A DNA stretch of 26,646 nucleotides from an uncultured Porphyromonadaceae bacterium. GTDB taxonomy: Bacteria; Bacteroidota; Bacteroidia; Bacteroidales; Muribaculaceae. Below are positions 8,255 through 16,245 of this stretch, piece by piece (the first letter of the stretch is position 1; the number at the start of each line of letters is the position of its first letter). The notes under the pieces were generated by a model that was not told where the DNA came from, ran no database searches, and saw only the letters and a program-made list of their open reading frames with translations. The stretch covers positions 1 through 26,646 of the forward strand of contig UREH01000011.1 in NCBI GenBank assembly GCA_900546835.1, written 5' to 3'. The position numbers and the translations under genes are program-made.

Positions 8255-11200
8255 TCAATGCTTCCCCCGCGATTTACTGTCGCCTTTTTCGGGTACGGGT
8301 GGGGAGGAGGGAGGGAAGCGGAGGGTATCGGGGTTGTCGATGAGGCCCTGGCGGATGAACTGTAGGGAGTCCTGATAGCTCAGGGCGTCGGAGGCGCCTT
8401 CGGCTTCGAGAAGCGAGGCGGCCGCGCGCCGGGCGTCGGCTCCGGCGGCATTGCTGAAGGAGAGGCGCCCGCGGCGCGCTTTCTCCACCCCGCGGCGGAA
8501 TACGTCGTTGATCTGACGCACGATGTTGATGCGGGTGTTGTCGGCTATGTGCTGCCGCTGGCCTACCATATTTTCCTTCACCTTGGCGCCTCCGAGGCGT
8601 ATTTTCATCTTCTCGGGGGCCCCCTTTATGTTGATGCCGAATTTGAAGGGTATGGGCGATTTGAGTACGGAGATATGGTAGTTCATGTTCATGGCCAGGT
8701 CGTTGCTGCCCATCACTCCGAGGCGGTAGCGGTCGATGTTGAACATGAAGGGGTAGAGTTCGACCGTGGAGCTGTCGATTACGGCCTCGACCTCCATGTG
8801 GTCGATCATGTTGCGCTTCTTGTCGCGGAAGAGCAGCCATTTGCTCACGGATTTGAACGTTTCGGCGTCGAGCAGCACGAGCGAGTCGCCTTTCAGGCTG
8901 ATGGCGGCGCGCAGCGTGGGGATTTCTATGTCCATCTGCGGGCTGAGGTCGGTGGTGACGGCTACGTCGGCGTTGACTATCCCGGCAAAATTGCGCATCA
9001 TTGGCATGAGCGAGTCGATGGCCGGAACGATCGAGGTGAGGCGGTCCAGACGGAAGTTGCTCACTTTCATTCCCATGCCGAACTGCAGGGAATCTACGGC
9101 CGAGCCGTTGTAGAGGCCGTCGAGGGCTATGGAGCCCAGGTTGGTACGCGCCGAGAGGTCGCGCAGGTTGAGGGCACCGTCGAGGAGCATCATCTCGCCG
9201 CGCAGGTCATGGAGGATGAGGTCGGAGTAGAGCACGTTGGCAGCGCGCAGCGAGAATGTGGCGTCGACGTTGTGGGGGAGCAGCAGCGGGCCTGTCGAGG
9301 CTGTATCGGCCATCTGGTCGAGGCGTCGCTCGGTGGCGTCGTCGTTGTCGGCCCATATCATGGTGGAGTCGGCCTGCTGGCTCACGGCCGCTCCGGCGAA
9401 GAGGGCGCGCACCAGCTGGTTGACGTTGACCGTGTCAGACTCCATCGAGAGGTTCACGCCCAGCGTATTGTTGCGGCGGCCGATCAGGGCGCGGCGGAGG
9501 TTTGAGATGGTACCGTTCACGAGGAAGTCGCTCTGGCCGGCGCGGTAGCCGAGGTTGTCGAGCACGATGCTGTCCTGGCTGAAACGTAGGTCGATATGGC
9601 GCAGCTGGTTGCGCAGCGGGAAATATGGGGTTACGAACCGACCCCCCCGGGCGGCGATATGGCCGCTGAAGTCCCAGTTGCGTAGCAGCGAGCGTTCGGT
9701 CGAGTCCATGTCGAACGATAGTTTTTCCTCCCTGACGGTCGTGGCGCCCTCTGCGGCGAGCCGGGCGGCACGCAGGTGCCGCAGCGAATCGAGCTGCCCG
9801 GGGGTGCGGTGGCGTATATGCCGCTTGTGGAGGTCGAGGGCCACGTCGGCGTGGCTGAGAGCTACCTTATTGAGTGCCATCCCCGCCATAAGGCGGTCGA
9901 CCGTGATTTTCAGGTTGATCTGGGGCATGCGCGCCTCGCCCTTGAAGCGGCGCAGGGCGCCTCCGGCCTTGGCGTTGCGCAGACGAAGGCGCAGCGAGTC
10001 GGCGGGCGACACGAAGGTGAGCCGTTCTACTTCGATCGACATCCCGAAGGGATTGATTTCCGTGGTGTCGGCGCTGGCGCGGCGGTTAACGGTGCCGGCT
10101 CCGGCGCGGAAGCCGCGCACTTGCAGGTCGATCTCGCGGGCCAGCGCGGCCAGAGTGTCGACTTTGAGCGATATGGTCAGCAGCGAGTCGACGGTATGGT
10201 CGGTTGCGGTCACGAAACGCGAATTCGAGCCGAATTCGAGCAGGGCGTGGCGGGCGTAGGCGCTCGCCGGATCGGACGTGGACGCGTGGAAGTCTATGAG
10301 TTGAAGACTTCCTTTCACGTTCATGCGGTGGAAATTCTCGCGCGAGAGGTCGCTCTGGCGCAGGGCGAAGGTAGCTTGGCCCTTCAAGGTGCCGGAGGCC
10401 TTGAGATTCAACTTCTTGTAGAGTTGCGCCGGAAGGCGTCCGAGGCTCACCGAGCCGTTGAACACACCCTTGATGTGCGGGTCGGAGATGGCGTTCGATA
10501 CCTCGGCCGATAGATTCATGTCGATGGCGCGGCCCTTGGCCATCAGGCGCTTGAGGTTGAATACAGAGGCGTCCATGTCGGTGCCGACCAAGTCGAATTC
10601 CATGTCGGCGGCCAGGGCGCACAGGTGCAAAGCCTGATATTCAAGGGCGCAGGAGGGAATGGTGACGGCTCCGCGCAGCGAGGGCATAGCGGAGTCGGCC
10701 AGATTCCATGGCCGCGTCAGCTGCACGCTGGCCGTGGCGCGCATATCGGTCTTCAGCGGCGCCACGAATGGAGCGAACTCCTGCGGCACATGGCTCAGGG
10801 CCTGGGCCACGTCGATATTTTTCACTCCGGCACTGAATTCCTCCACCATCGGGCGGTCGGTGAAGTCCACAGCCGCTGCGAGCCGGGCATTGAAGCGGTC
10901 GAGAGTCAGGGCGAAGTCGTTCAGGCGCAAGGCCAGCGGGCGCCGGCTGTCCCATTCAATGTTGCCGTTGGCGCCGAAGGCCACGCCGTCGAAGTTGAAC
11001 TCTTCGAGCATCGGACTGGCCACGTTGCTGTCCACTTTTAGCGAGTAGAGCGGCTCGCCGTTGGCCGTGAGGTCGAGATTGCTGAGTGTAAGGTTGATAT
11101 AGAGCGAGTCGGCCAGCGAGCGGTAGCGAATCGGTTCCGCCCCCTCGATCAGGAAGCGGTGGATTGAAATCGGCGGGAGCGCAAGGGCCGTGGTGTCGGC

Positions 11201-11755
11201 TGTAGCTGCCTCCTCCGGCGGGGGCATAATCAGGTAGTTGGCCACGGAGTCGCTGACCTGCACGAGGTTGACCGCCGGACGGTGCAGCTCTACGTCGCGC
11301 AGGGCTATGCGGCCCGCAAGCAGCGGCAGCAGGTCGATTTCGCCGTGGAAGCGGCCCAGAGTCAGCAGCGAGTCGGCGTCGGACGGGAGCGTGGCGGCAA
11401 TGGAGTCGGGAAGACCGCGCAGCGAGCGGCTGGTGAGCCGCAGCGAGTCCACGTCGAGGGTAAGGTGAGGGAAGGTATGCCAGAATGTCAGCTCGATGCG
11501 CTGGGCGCGCAGGTCGGCGTTGAGGTATTCCGAGGCGTGGCGCTCCACCAGCGGCGTCAGTTTCGTCGGCGAGAGAATCCATACCACGAGCGTAACGACC
11601 ACGAGCACCATTGCCACGATGACGGCAGCGCTGATTCCCAGCCACTTCAGCACTCTCACCCACCACGGGCGGCGCTTGCGCCCGGCTTCAGGGGCTTTTC
11701 CGGATGCGGCAATCGGATTTTTCTCAGGCATAGCGCCTGTATCTTTTTCAGTCAT
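8255..11755 (-). CDS. AsmA-like membrane-anchored giant protein
   Basis: The 1166-aa product has a short basic cytoplasmic N-terminus (AGRKRRPWW), one strong transmembrane helix (about residues 38-61) and then a long periplasmic region. The start of that region (LTPLVERHASEYLNADLRA, then FPHLTLDVDSLRLTS) is the AsmA-family opening. The body is repetitive beta-strand-like sequence. The C-terminal part (LAMNMNYHISVLKSPIPFKF, GINIKGAPEKMKIRLGGAKV) matches the closing domain seen in Bacteroidetes AsmA proteins. The family includes bridge-like proteins implicated in lipid transport and outer-membrane homeostasis; that role is inferred from the family. The start could be the ATG at 11755 or the one eight codons later (MPEKNP). 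It ends with TGA. A good promoter lies about 100 nt upstream. Confidence 0.88.
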   Translation of the reverse strand: MTEKDTGAMPEKNPIAASGKAPEAGRKRRPWWVRVLKWLGISAAVIVAMVLVVVTLVVWILSPTKLTPLVERHASEYLNADLRAQRIELTFWHTFPHLTLDVDSLRLTSRSLRGLPDSIAATLPSDADSLLTLGRFHGEIDLLPLLAGRIALRDVELHRPAVNLVQVSDSVANYLIMPPPEEAATADTTALALPPISIHRFLIEGAEPIRYRSLADSLYINLTLSNLDLTANGEPLYSLKVDSNVASPMLEEFNFDGVAFGANGNIEWDSRRPLALRLNDFALTLDRFNARLAAAVDFTDRPMVEEFSAGVKNIDVAQALSHVPQEFAPFVAPLKTDMRATASVQLTRPWNLADSAMPSLRGAVTIPSCALEYQALHLCALAADMEFDLVGTDMDASVFNLKRLMAKGRAIDMNLSAEVSNAISDPHIKGVFNGSVSLGRLPAQLYKKLNLKASGTLKGQATFALRQSDLSRENFHRMNVKGSLQLIDFHASTSDPASAYARHALLEFGSNSRFVTATDHTVDSLLTISLKVDTLAALAREIDLQVRGFRAGAGTVNRRASADTTEINPFGMSIEVERLTFVSPADSLRLRLRNAKAGGALRRFKGEARMPQINLKITVDRLMAGMALNKVALSHADVALDLHKRHIRHRTPGQLDSLRHLRAARLAAEGATTVREEKLSFDMDSTERSLLRNWDFSGHIAARGGRFVTPYFPLRNQLRHIDLRFSQDSIVLDNLGYRAGQSDFLVNGTISNLRRALIGRRNNTLGVNLSMESDTVNVNQLVRALFAGAAVSQQADSTMIWADNDDATERRLDQMADTASTGPLLLPHNVDATFSLRAANVLYSDLILHDLRGEMMLLDGALNLRDLSARTNLGSIALDGLYNGSAVDSLQFGMGMKVSNFRLDRLTSIVPAIDSLMPMMRNFAGIVNADVAVTTDLSPQMDIEIPTLRAAISLKGDSLVLLDAETFKSVSKWLLFRDKKRNMIDHMEVEAVIDSSTVELYPFMFNIDRYRLGVMGSNDLAMNMNYHISVLKSPIPFKFGINIKGAPEKMKIRLGGAKVKENMVGQRQHIADNTRINIVRQINDVFRRGVEKARRGRLSFSNAAGADARRAAASLLEAEGASDALSYQDSLQFIRQGLIDNPDTLRFPPSSPPVPEKGDSKSRGKH

Positions 11756-11794
11756 AATGAGTAATCTAAATGGGCGCCTATTCGCATGTAGGAT

Positions 11795-11818
11795 GTTGCA
11801 AAATTGTTATTGTGCAAC
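11795..11818. repeat. Short dyad in the AsmA-like gene leader
   Basis: GTTGCA (11795-11800) and TGCAAC (11813-11818) form a 6-bp inverted repeat with a 12-nt loop in the predicted 5' leader of the AsmA-like gene. It may be a small leader hairpin or an operator; nothing more can be said. Confidence 0.4.
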
Positions 11819-11860
11819 ACCCTCTTGTCGGTAGTTTACCGCTATAAGGACTCCATTATA

Positions 11861-11890
11861 CAAAGGTAAGGAAAATATGCCTATCTGCAA
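11861..11890 (-). promoter_or_regulatory. Bacteroidetes-type promoter for the AsmA-like gene
   Basis: On the minus strand: TTG (11888-11890), a 19-nt spacer, then TACCTTTG (11861-11868), matching both elements of the phylum's housekeeping promoter. Predicted start near 11854, leaving a leader of about 100 nt. Confidence 0.7.
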
Positions 11891-11914
11891 TGGGCATCGT
11901 GGCCCCAAAAAGGT

Positions 11915-11949
11915 GAATGGGGGCGATACCTCACGGCAAGCCCCCATTC
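11915..11949. repeat. Perfect 10-bp inverted repeat (possible terminator)
   Basis: GAATGGGGGC (11915-11924) and GCCCCCATTC (11940-11949) pair exactly around a 15-nt loop. Read on the minus strand it is followed by ACCTTTTTGG, so it could end transcripts that pass the PLC terminator just before the AsmA promoter. On the plus strand there is no T-run. Confidence 0.55.
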
Positions 11950-12408
11950 GGGATTATTGAATTGGTAATAAAGGGTTCTATTTAAGAATTAATGTAAAGG
12001 TTTCGTTTGGGTCTTCGTTTGTGAATATTTTGCCACAGGCGGCGGAGCGGGGGTGTCGGCATATGGGCGGCAATGTATACTGATTATTGTATAAAAGCAG
12101 GGCTCATAACACAACAAAATCAGGCCAACAGCCTGAATCCCAGCTCAATTTTAACAATGTTAAAATTTGCCGCCTCCTGCAGCGGCTTCACGCTGACAAA
12201 AATAAAAATTTATTTCATTCCCTGCAAATATTATGGCAAAAAAAGTGTCGACTCCCCGGCAACAATATGGCTTATAGCGAGTTTGCGCGAAATATGCCGA
12301 ATTGCGCATAAATATACTATATGACTTGCCATGGCGACGTCTTTTTGGCGCCGCGGCCGCTCTTACAAACCTGAGCCATCAAGGGAAAGGTGCCCGGGAA
12401 ATGGAAAA

Positions 12409-12431
12409 GAGGGCGTGTCATAATAGCCCAT
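12409..12431 (+). repeat. 23-nt dispersed repeat, copy A
   Basis: This 23-nt sequence, with core GGGCGTGTCATAATAGCCC, matches base for base, in reverse complement, positions 17714-17736. The ends GGGC and GCCC are complementary. It lies in the gene-free interval downstream of the PLC gene. Confidence 0.85.
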
Positions 12432-12579
12432 CTGGGTCGTCGCCTGAGGGGTTCGGGTTCGGTCATTGACCTTAGTCAACTCCCTTCGCCCTCACCCTCA
12501 AGCTCCTACCATCTGGACCATTCTTTGCATAGCAAAGCGACCAAAGGTCGATGGCTGACAGCGCCCTCGCCATCCGGGT

Positions 12580-12625
12580 AAAAAATAGGGCGATGTGTCA
12601 AATTATGGAATTTTGACACACCGCC
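12580..12625 (-). terminator. Intrinsic terminator of the PI-PLC gene
   Basis: On the minus strand a stem made of GGCG and CGCC ends plus TGTGTCAAA with its partner TTTGACACA (single mismatches inside) closes a small loop and is followed by CTATTTTTTACC. It starts 30 nt after the TAA of the C-terminal part of the PLC gene, so it marks the true 3' end of that unit. Confidence 0.85.
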
Positions 12626-12654
12626 TTGTGGGAAAGGGGGATTATGATAAGGGT

Positions 12655-13644
12655 TTATTTGGCGACCTTGAGAGCGCCCTGCGGAGCGGCGAGGATGTAG
12701 ATACCGCGGGGCAGGTCGGTCAGCGCGTCGGCCTTGACGACCTGACTGCGCAGCAGGATGCCACCGGTGGTGTAGACGTCGACGGGCGTCTCGTCGGTGA
12801 TGCCCTGCTCTTCGGTAGCGACATCCTCAACGCCGGTAAGTACGTTGTCAACGTCCTTGAAGAGGATGATGGGATGCTCGGCGGTAGCGGCACCGGAGTG
12901 TACGTAAGCGTGGTATTTCTCTACCGTGGCCGTCTGGGCATCGCCAAGCTGGGCAAACATCTGGTAGTTGGCCTTTACGAGCGGATAATGGCCTTCGCCT
13001 ACGATATGGTTGTCGGCAAGCACACCGGTCAGGAAGTTGCCGTCATCGGTGTAAGTATCCTCGTAGTTGGCAGGATGGCCTACGAAGGTTTCAAGATAGG
13101 TGTTGTCGGCAGCGGCAGCGCGGGCCGGAGCAGCAAAGGCGCTCTGAGTTTCCGTGCCGATTTCCTCCGGCTTGGGCTCGACTTTCTCCACCTTGAGGTT
13201 CTCCACTATGTAGGGAGTGTTGGCCTTCAGTGAAGATACGGCGTCGGAGAGCTGGACCACGTGGTAGAAATATTCCTCGTTCTGATTCTCCCGGAGGACT
13301 TTCGAAGTCTCCTTATAGCCGCCCTTGTCGGCGTCCACCTGATAGAAGATATAATCCTTGCCGTCCTTGTTTACGTTGGAGCTGATATAGCTTTCCGAAA
13401 CGTCGAAGGGAAGAATTACGGTGTTCCAGTGCTCGGGGAAGTTAACCTGTACGGTCTCCTCGGCCTTGTTCTCCGGACCATAGTAGGTGAGGTGGATATT
13501 GTCGAGGAAGAACGCGGTTTCGGAAGCCTTATCATCCTGCATTTCGAAGTGTATGGAGAGCTTACCATCTGTCACAACGACATCAACAGTATATTTCCCG
13601 GTACCGGCTTTGAATTCATCAAGTATCGGATCGATATTATTCAA
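12655..13644 (-). pseudogene. C-terminal part of the PI-PLC-like protein, separated by an in-frame TGA
   Basis: This open segment is in the same frame as the PLC gene upstream. The 39 codons between the TGA (13762-13764) and position 13644 contain no other stop and read smoothly (NQAGAAKYNIGGKSGS, then QALYQVRDDDGNPYTLNSF). The apparent start at 13644 is a TTG that is simply an internal Leu codon. The first ~60 residues (TGKYTVDVVVTDGKLSIHFE, then ASETAFFLDNIHLTYYG) complete the beta-sandwich begun before the TGA. The rest is a surface-protein region ending in VDVYTTGGILLRSQV and LPRGIYILAAPQGALKVAK, a Bacteroidetes-type secretion or sorting tail. It is either a dead 3' remnant, a readthrough product, or an intact gene with a sequencing error. 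Confidence 0.8.
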
Positions 13645-13761
13645 GAAAGAATTGAGGGTGTAAGGATTGCCGTCATCATCACGTACTTGATAAAGTGCTT
13701 GCGAATCGCTTATTGAACCTGATTTTCCTCCGATATTATATTTGGCAGCTCCAGCTTGGTT

Positions 13762-13764
13762 TCA
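13762..13764 (-). other. In-frame TGA inside the PI-PLC gene
   Basis: The minus strand reads GCA TTC TCA TGA AAC CAA GCT. Coding sequence without further stops continues in the same frame for 368 codons to TAA at 12655. The related motif in other Bacteroidetes proteins often reads FYR, so an Arg CGA codon changed to TGA is one possible origin (inference). Confidence 0.85.
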
Positions 13765-15816
13765 TGAGAATGCCTGGAAATCAACCTTATAGTTACCATT
13801 TGGAAGTCCGGAAATGGTGCGGTCCATTGTCCAGTGGGATCTATTACCGCGTCTTTTATTATCGGGATTATAGATCATGGTGAATGCTCCTCTCCGGTTA
13901 TTACGCTGTGTCGCTTCCGCATTTCCATCCCAAGTAGTGGTTGCCAAGCCTGTTCCTAATGTATATTTCGATTCGAAGGAGAACTTGTCGTGTAAGTTCC
14001 AGCCGTTTCCGCTTGAATAACCGGGCTGATAGAATGTGGCGTCGTAGGGGCGGTTGGGGTTGGCTTTGGCAAGTTCGGCCACTCGCTCTTCAAGCGTTAC
14101 AAGCTCGAATTCCTGATTGGCGTCGCCTGTGCGATAGGAGTCGAAATCAAGCCAGTAATCGAGATTGTCGGCATAATGATGACTGGACGGAGCGCCATAG
14201 GCAAAGGCTGTGAGGGCCTTGGCGCCATTGTCGACGGTCAGGGCATATGTATTGGCCGTCTGGGCGGGAATCAGGGTGTAGTTGTCGCCTGTAGAACCAT
14301 CGACGTAAGCATATCCGCTGGGGTCGCGATAGAAATAGAAGTTGCCTCCGCCGCCAATGGCGATATTGATGTAGCCGGTTTCGGCATTCACCTTGATTGT
14401 GAGAGGATAGCCGTATTTGTCGAGGGCAGCGTGCGAGCCATAGTTGGCACCGCCGCAGAGCCACTGGCCGGAAGCCTTATGGCGCATGAAATATGTCTTG
14501 CCTTCGTAGGGATTGGGATAGGTCGAGACGTTTACCTCGTCGGGGATGGCATATTTTACCACCGGAGGATTATCGCCGGCGAAGTTGTTTTCGATAATGC
14601 GGTATACGAGTTCGTCGCCGTAGACGGGGACACGGTCGGAACCATTGTGGAGCTGCGAGGAGGTGCGTAGCACGTAGTCGCTGAAAAATATACCCACGGG
14701 TCCGGCACCGGCATTCTTTTTCAGAAAATCAATAGCCACAGGAGCCATTGCCTTGGCGCCGTATTTATACTTGTTGGTGGAATATGAACTGCCGGATTCG
14801 CTGCTGTCGTATTCCATGGATGTGAAGTTCATGCACCATTCGGAAAGATACTTTCCGCCTGCGGCGTAAACATCGGCCGGTGCGGGCATGGCCTGCATAC
14901 GCTCCGCCTGGCGCTGGAAACGGGCTATTTTGGTAGACAGATCCGCGCCGGAGGAAAGGTCCTGCACCCAGAGCTTGGTGGAGCGCATCGCGTTGCTCTC
15001 GTTGGTGGCTATGGCTGCTACTTCGGTATCGTTGTTGGCGGCATCCCAGTCGGTGAGACGGGCCTGCTTCGAAAGGTGGACGAAGTCGATGCGGTCGCGG
15101 GTGAAGAGCACCATACGTCCGCGTGCCTCTTCTACAGTCAGATTCGGCCGATAGTCGATTACATGATCCTTATATGTGCCGTCGAACAGCTTCTGCATCA
15201 ATTCATTATATTGATTGCGGGAAGCCTCGTTGCCTTTCGCGCCAATCAGGCCGCTGCCGGAAGGCATCTCACCGGTACGATAGATGTTTCCTCGGAAGAA
15301 ATGTACTACGAAGAATTCCGACGGATGCTCATCAAGGAAAGCGACCATATCCTTTACCGCCTCTTCAAGGGTTTTCTTGGTCTGAGCCAGGCCGTGGTTG
15401 CAATATAATACTCCGTCGTGCAGACCGGGGCGCAAGTCGATACCACGGATACCACGGTCCATCTGTTCGCGCATCGTTACAGCCTGGGTTGTGGAAGTGG
15501 CTTTGCCGTTGGCGGCACTTGTCACCCAGTTATCCTCGCCTGTGGCGAAATCGTGGGCACCGGGGATGGAAACGTGTGCCACAAACATTCGGTCGGGGAG
15601 TGCCGCCATCCAGTTTGCGGCTTCGGCTGTGCCTGTGGCGGAGGCGCCAAGAGTCTTGGTGTCGCTGTTCCAATGCTTGTCCCAGGTCATACCAATGTAT
15701 GTGTCGGACCATTCTCCAGTGCCCCAGGCTTTAGACTTGGGCACTGCTGTCTGTGCTGCTACGGTCATGGCGGATGCCATGGCGGTTAACGCCAATGGAA
15801 AGTAAAATCTTTTCAT
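13762..15816 (-). CDS. Secreted phosphatidylinositol-specific phospholipase C-like protein (ends at in-frame TGA)
   Basis: Predicted secreted phosphodiesterase of the PI-PLC X family, acting on inositol phospholipids or similar substrates. Residues 1-22 form a signal peptide (MKRFYFPLALTAMASAMTVA, then AQ). The catalytic domain has both expected histidines: H88 in HVSIPGAHDF and H141 in LYCNHGL, with GIRGIDLRPGLHDG between them and FFVVHFFRGN after. A beta-rich region (about residues 440-570) and the first half of a carbohydrate-binding-type beta-sandwich (GLPNGNYKVDFQAFS) follow. The frame then meets TGA at codon 685, but continues in frame to 12655, giving 1053 codons in all. I chose ATG 15816; a TTG three codons upstream is less likely. 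The catalytic domain is complete without the tail. The substrate is inferred; such enzymes could act on host glycolipids or GPI anchors. Confidence 0.88.
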   Translation of the reverse strand: MKRFYFPLALTAMASAMTVAAQTAVPKSKAWGTGEWSDTYIGMTWDKHWNSDTKTLGASATGTAEAANWMAALPDRMFVAHVSIPGAHDFATGEDNWVTSAANGKATSTTQAVTMREQMDRGIRGIDLRPGLHDGVLYCNHGLAQTKKTLEEAVKDMVAFLDEHPSEFFVVHFFRGNIYRTGEMPSGSGLIGAKGNEASRNQYNELMQKLFDGTYKDHVIDYRPNLTVEEARGRMVLFTRDRIDFVHLSKQARLTDWDAANNDTEVAAIATNESNAMRSTKLWVQDLSSGADLSTKIARFQRQAERMQAMPAPADVYAAGGKYLSEWCMNFTSMEYDSSESGSSYSTNKYKYGAKAMAPVAIDFLKKNAGAGPVGIFFSDYVLRTSSQLHNGSDRVPVYGDELVYRIIENNFAGDNPPVVKYAIPDEVNVSTYPNPYEGKTYFMRHKASGQWLCGGANYGSHAALDKYGYPLTIKVNAETGYINIAIGGGGNFYFYRDPSGYAYVDGSTGDNYTLIPAQTANTYALTVDNGAKALTAFAYGAPSSHHYADNLDYWLDFDSYRTGDANQEFELVTLEERVAELAKANPNRPYDATFYQPGYSSGNGWNLHDKFSFESKYTLGTGLATTTWDGNAEATQRNNRRGAFTMIYNPDNKRRGNRSHWTMDRTISGLPNGNYKVDFQAFS

Positions 15817-15819
15817 TTT

Positions 15820-15906
15820 AGACAATTGTTAGATTTTTCGGTATAATGTATAAAAAGTATACTGTATAAAAAGTATACTGTATAAAAAGTATAATGTTAA
15901 TTGTCT
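15820..15906. repeat. 8-bp inverted repeats flanking the 16-bp array
   Basis: AGACAATT (15820-15827) and AATTGTCT (15899-15906) are exact inverted copies on either side of the three tandem repeats. The inner copy lies 3 nt from the PLC start codon. Confidence 0.7.
15847..15894. repeat. Three 16-bp tandem repeats upstream of the PI-PLC gene
   Basis: The unit TGTATAAAAAGTATAC occurs at 15847-15862 and 15863-15878, and with one final base changed at 15879-15894. Unit junctions create ATACTGTAT palindromes. The array ends about 30 bp upstream of the PLC ATG, within the 5' leader or a promoter. It may be a set of regulator sites or a slippage-prone AT tract. Confidence 0.9.
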
Positions 15907-16134
15907 GATTGGTTTGATGCGGCGCGGAGTCCACGGGTAGATGCAGTGGCTTCGGGCCGGGATGCAGATGTGGATGAGCAAGGTTGCGAGGGGGCCATTG
16001 CCAGCCGGGCTATTTACATAGGCCGGAGCGATGTTTTATCCTAAAAGAACAGAAAAATAAGGAGTCACAGTCTCTGTAGAGGAGCTCCCCTCGTCTTGCT
16101 TTCTTTATCTACTTTTTTAATTTATAAGCAGAAG

Positions 16135-16161
16135 ACCCCTGGTCAGGGGTATTGCCTGACC
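16135..16161 (-). promoter_or_regulatory. Two overlapping, mutually exclusive hairpins in the PLC leader
   Basis: ACCCCTG (16135-16141) pairs with CAGGGGT (16144-16150), while GGTCAGG (16141-16147) pairs with CCTGACC (16155-16161). The two stems share bases and cannot form together. They lie right at the predicted 5' end of the PLC transcript. This resembles an attenuator-type switch but could also be a nested palindromic protein-binding site. Confidence 0.45.
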
Positions 16162-16162
16162 G

Positions 16163-16170
16163 CAAATTTA
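16163..16170 (-). promoter_or_regulatory. Possible promoter -7 element upstream of the PI-PLC gene
   Basis: The minus strand reads TAAATTTG, an exact TAnnTTTG match. No TTG is present at the 19-20 nt position, so it is a weak or regulated promoter if used. No other TAnnTTTG lies closer to the PLC start. Confidence 0.4.
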
Positions 16171-16245
16171 TACAGAAATTAGCACTTTCACCCTCCCCAG
16201 TCGTTAAAGCTGGTTAATCACGTGTGATTTTAACACTTTTTCAAA

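Larger units (their letters stand above)
11756..12654. other. Approximately 0.9 kb gene-free interval, mostly AT-rich
   Basis: No open frame here looks like a gene. From about 11760 to 12340 the base composition is visibly richer in A/T than the flanking genes. It holds the AsmA promoter (11861-11890), a perfect 10-bp inverted repeat (11915-11949), a TCAGGC/GCCTGA hairpin (12120-12136), a dense cluster of six-base palindromes (12329-12398), one copy of a 23-nt dispersed repeat (12409-12431), several small palindromes (for example GGTCATTGACC near 12461) and the PLC terminator (12580-12625). It could hide a small RNA; I found no recognisable RNA family. Confidence 0.6.
15817..16245. other. 429-nt gene-free region upstream of the PI-PLC gene
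   Basis: No gene is visible. It holds three 16-bp tandem repeats next to the start codon (15847-15894), an 8-bp inverted repeat flanking them, a GC-richer stretch (about 15910-16030), a pair of mutually exclusive hairpins (16135-16161), a TAnnTTTG promoter element (16163-16170) and an ATCAC/GTGAT dyad (about 16212-16236) just after the methyltransferase stop. If the promoter is used, the PLC leader would be about 340 nt. Confidence 0.6.

Noticed and set aside
12073..12324. 83-codon plus-strand open frame in the AT-rich interval
   Set aside because: Composition is not protein-like for this genome, there is no promoter or neighbouring gene in the same direction, and a second frame is open over the same bases.
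12317..12379. 20-codon minus-strand open frame (MAQVCKSGRGAKKTSPWQVI)
   Set aside because: Too short to support; no promoter, conserved partner or recognisable peptide family.
12329..12398. Cluster of restriction-site palindromes suggesting a cloning polylinker
   Set aside because: The sites are spread irregularly in otherwise natural-looking sequence with no vector backbone, so an engineered origin is not supported.
12361..12410. Cobalamin riboswitch-like bases (AAGGGAAAGGTGCC)
   Set aside because: Only a short fragment resembles the consensus; the CCGC-AACTG core and the B12 box are missing and no B12-related gene follows.
13762..13764. TGA as selenocysteine or as a reassigned sense codon
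   Set aside because: PI-PLC and 7TM-HD proteins are not selenoproteins, I see no convincing SECIS hairpin after either TGA, and TGA is the normal terminator of asnS, the aminotransferase, the AsmA-like gene, the methyltransferase and the capsid gene.
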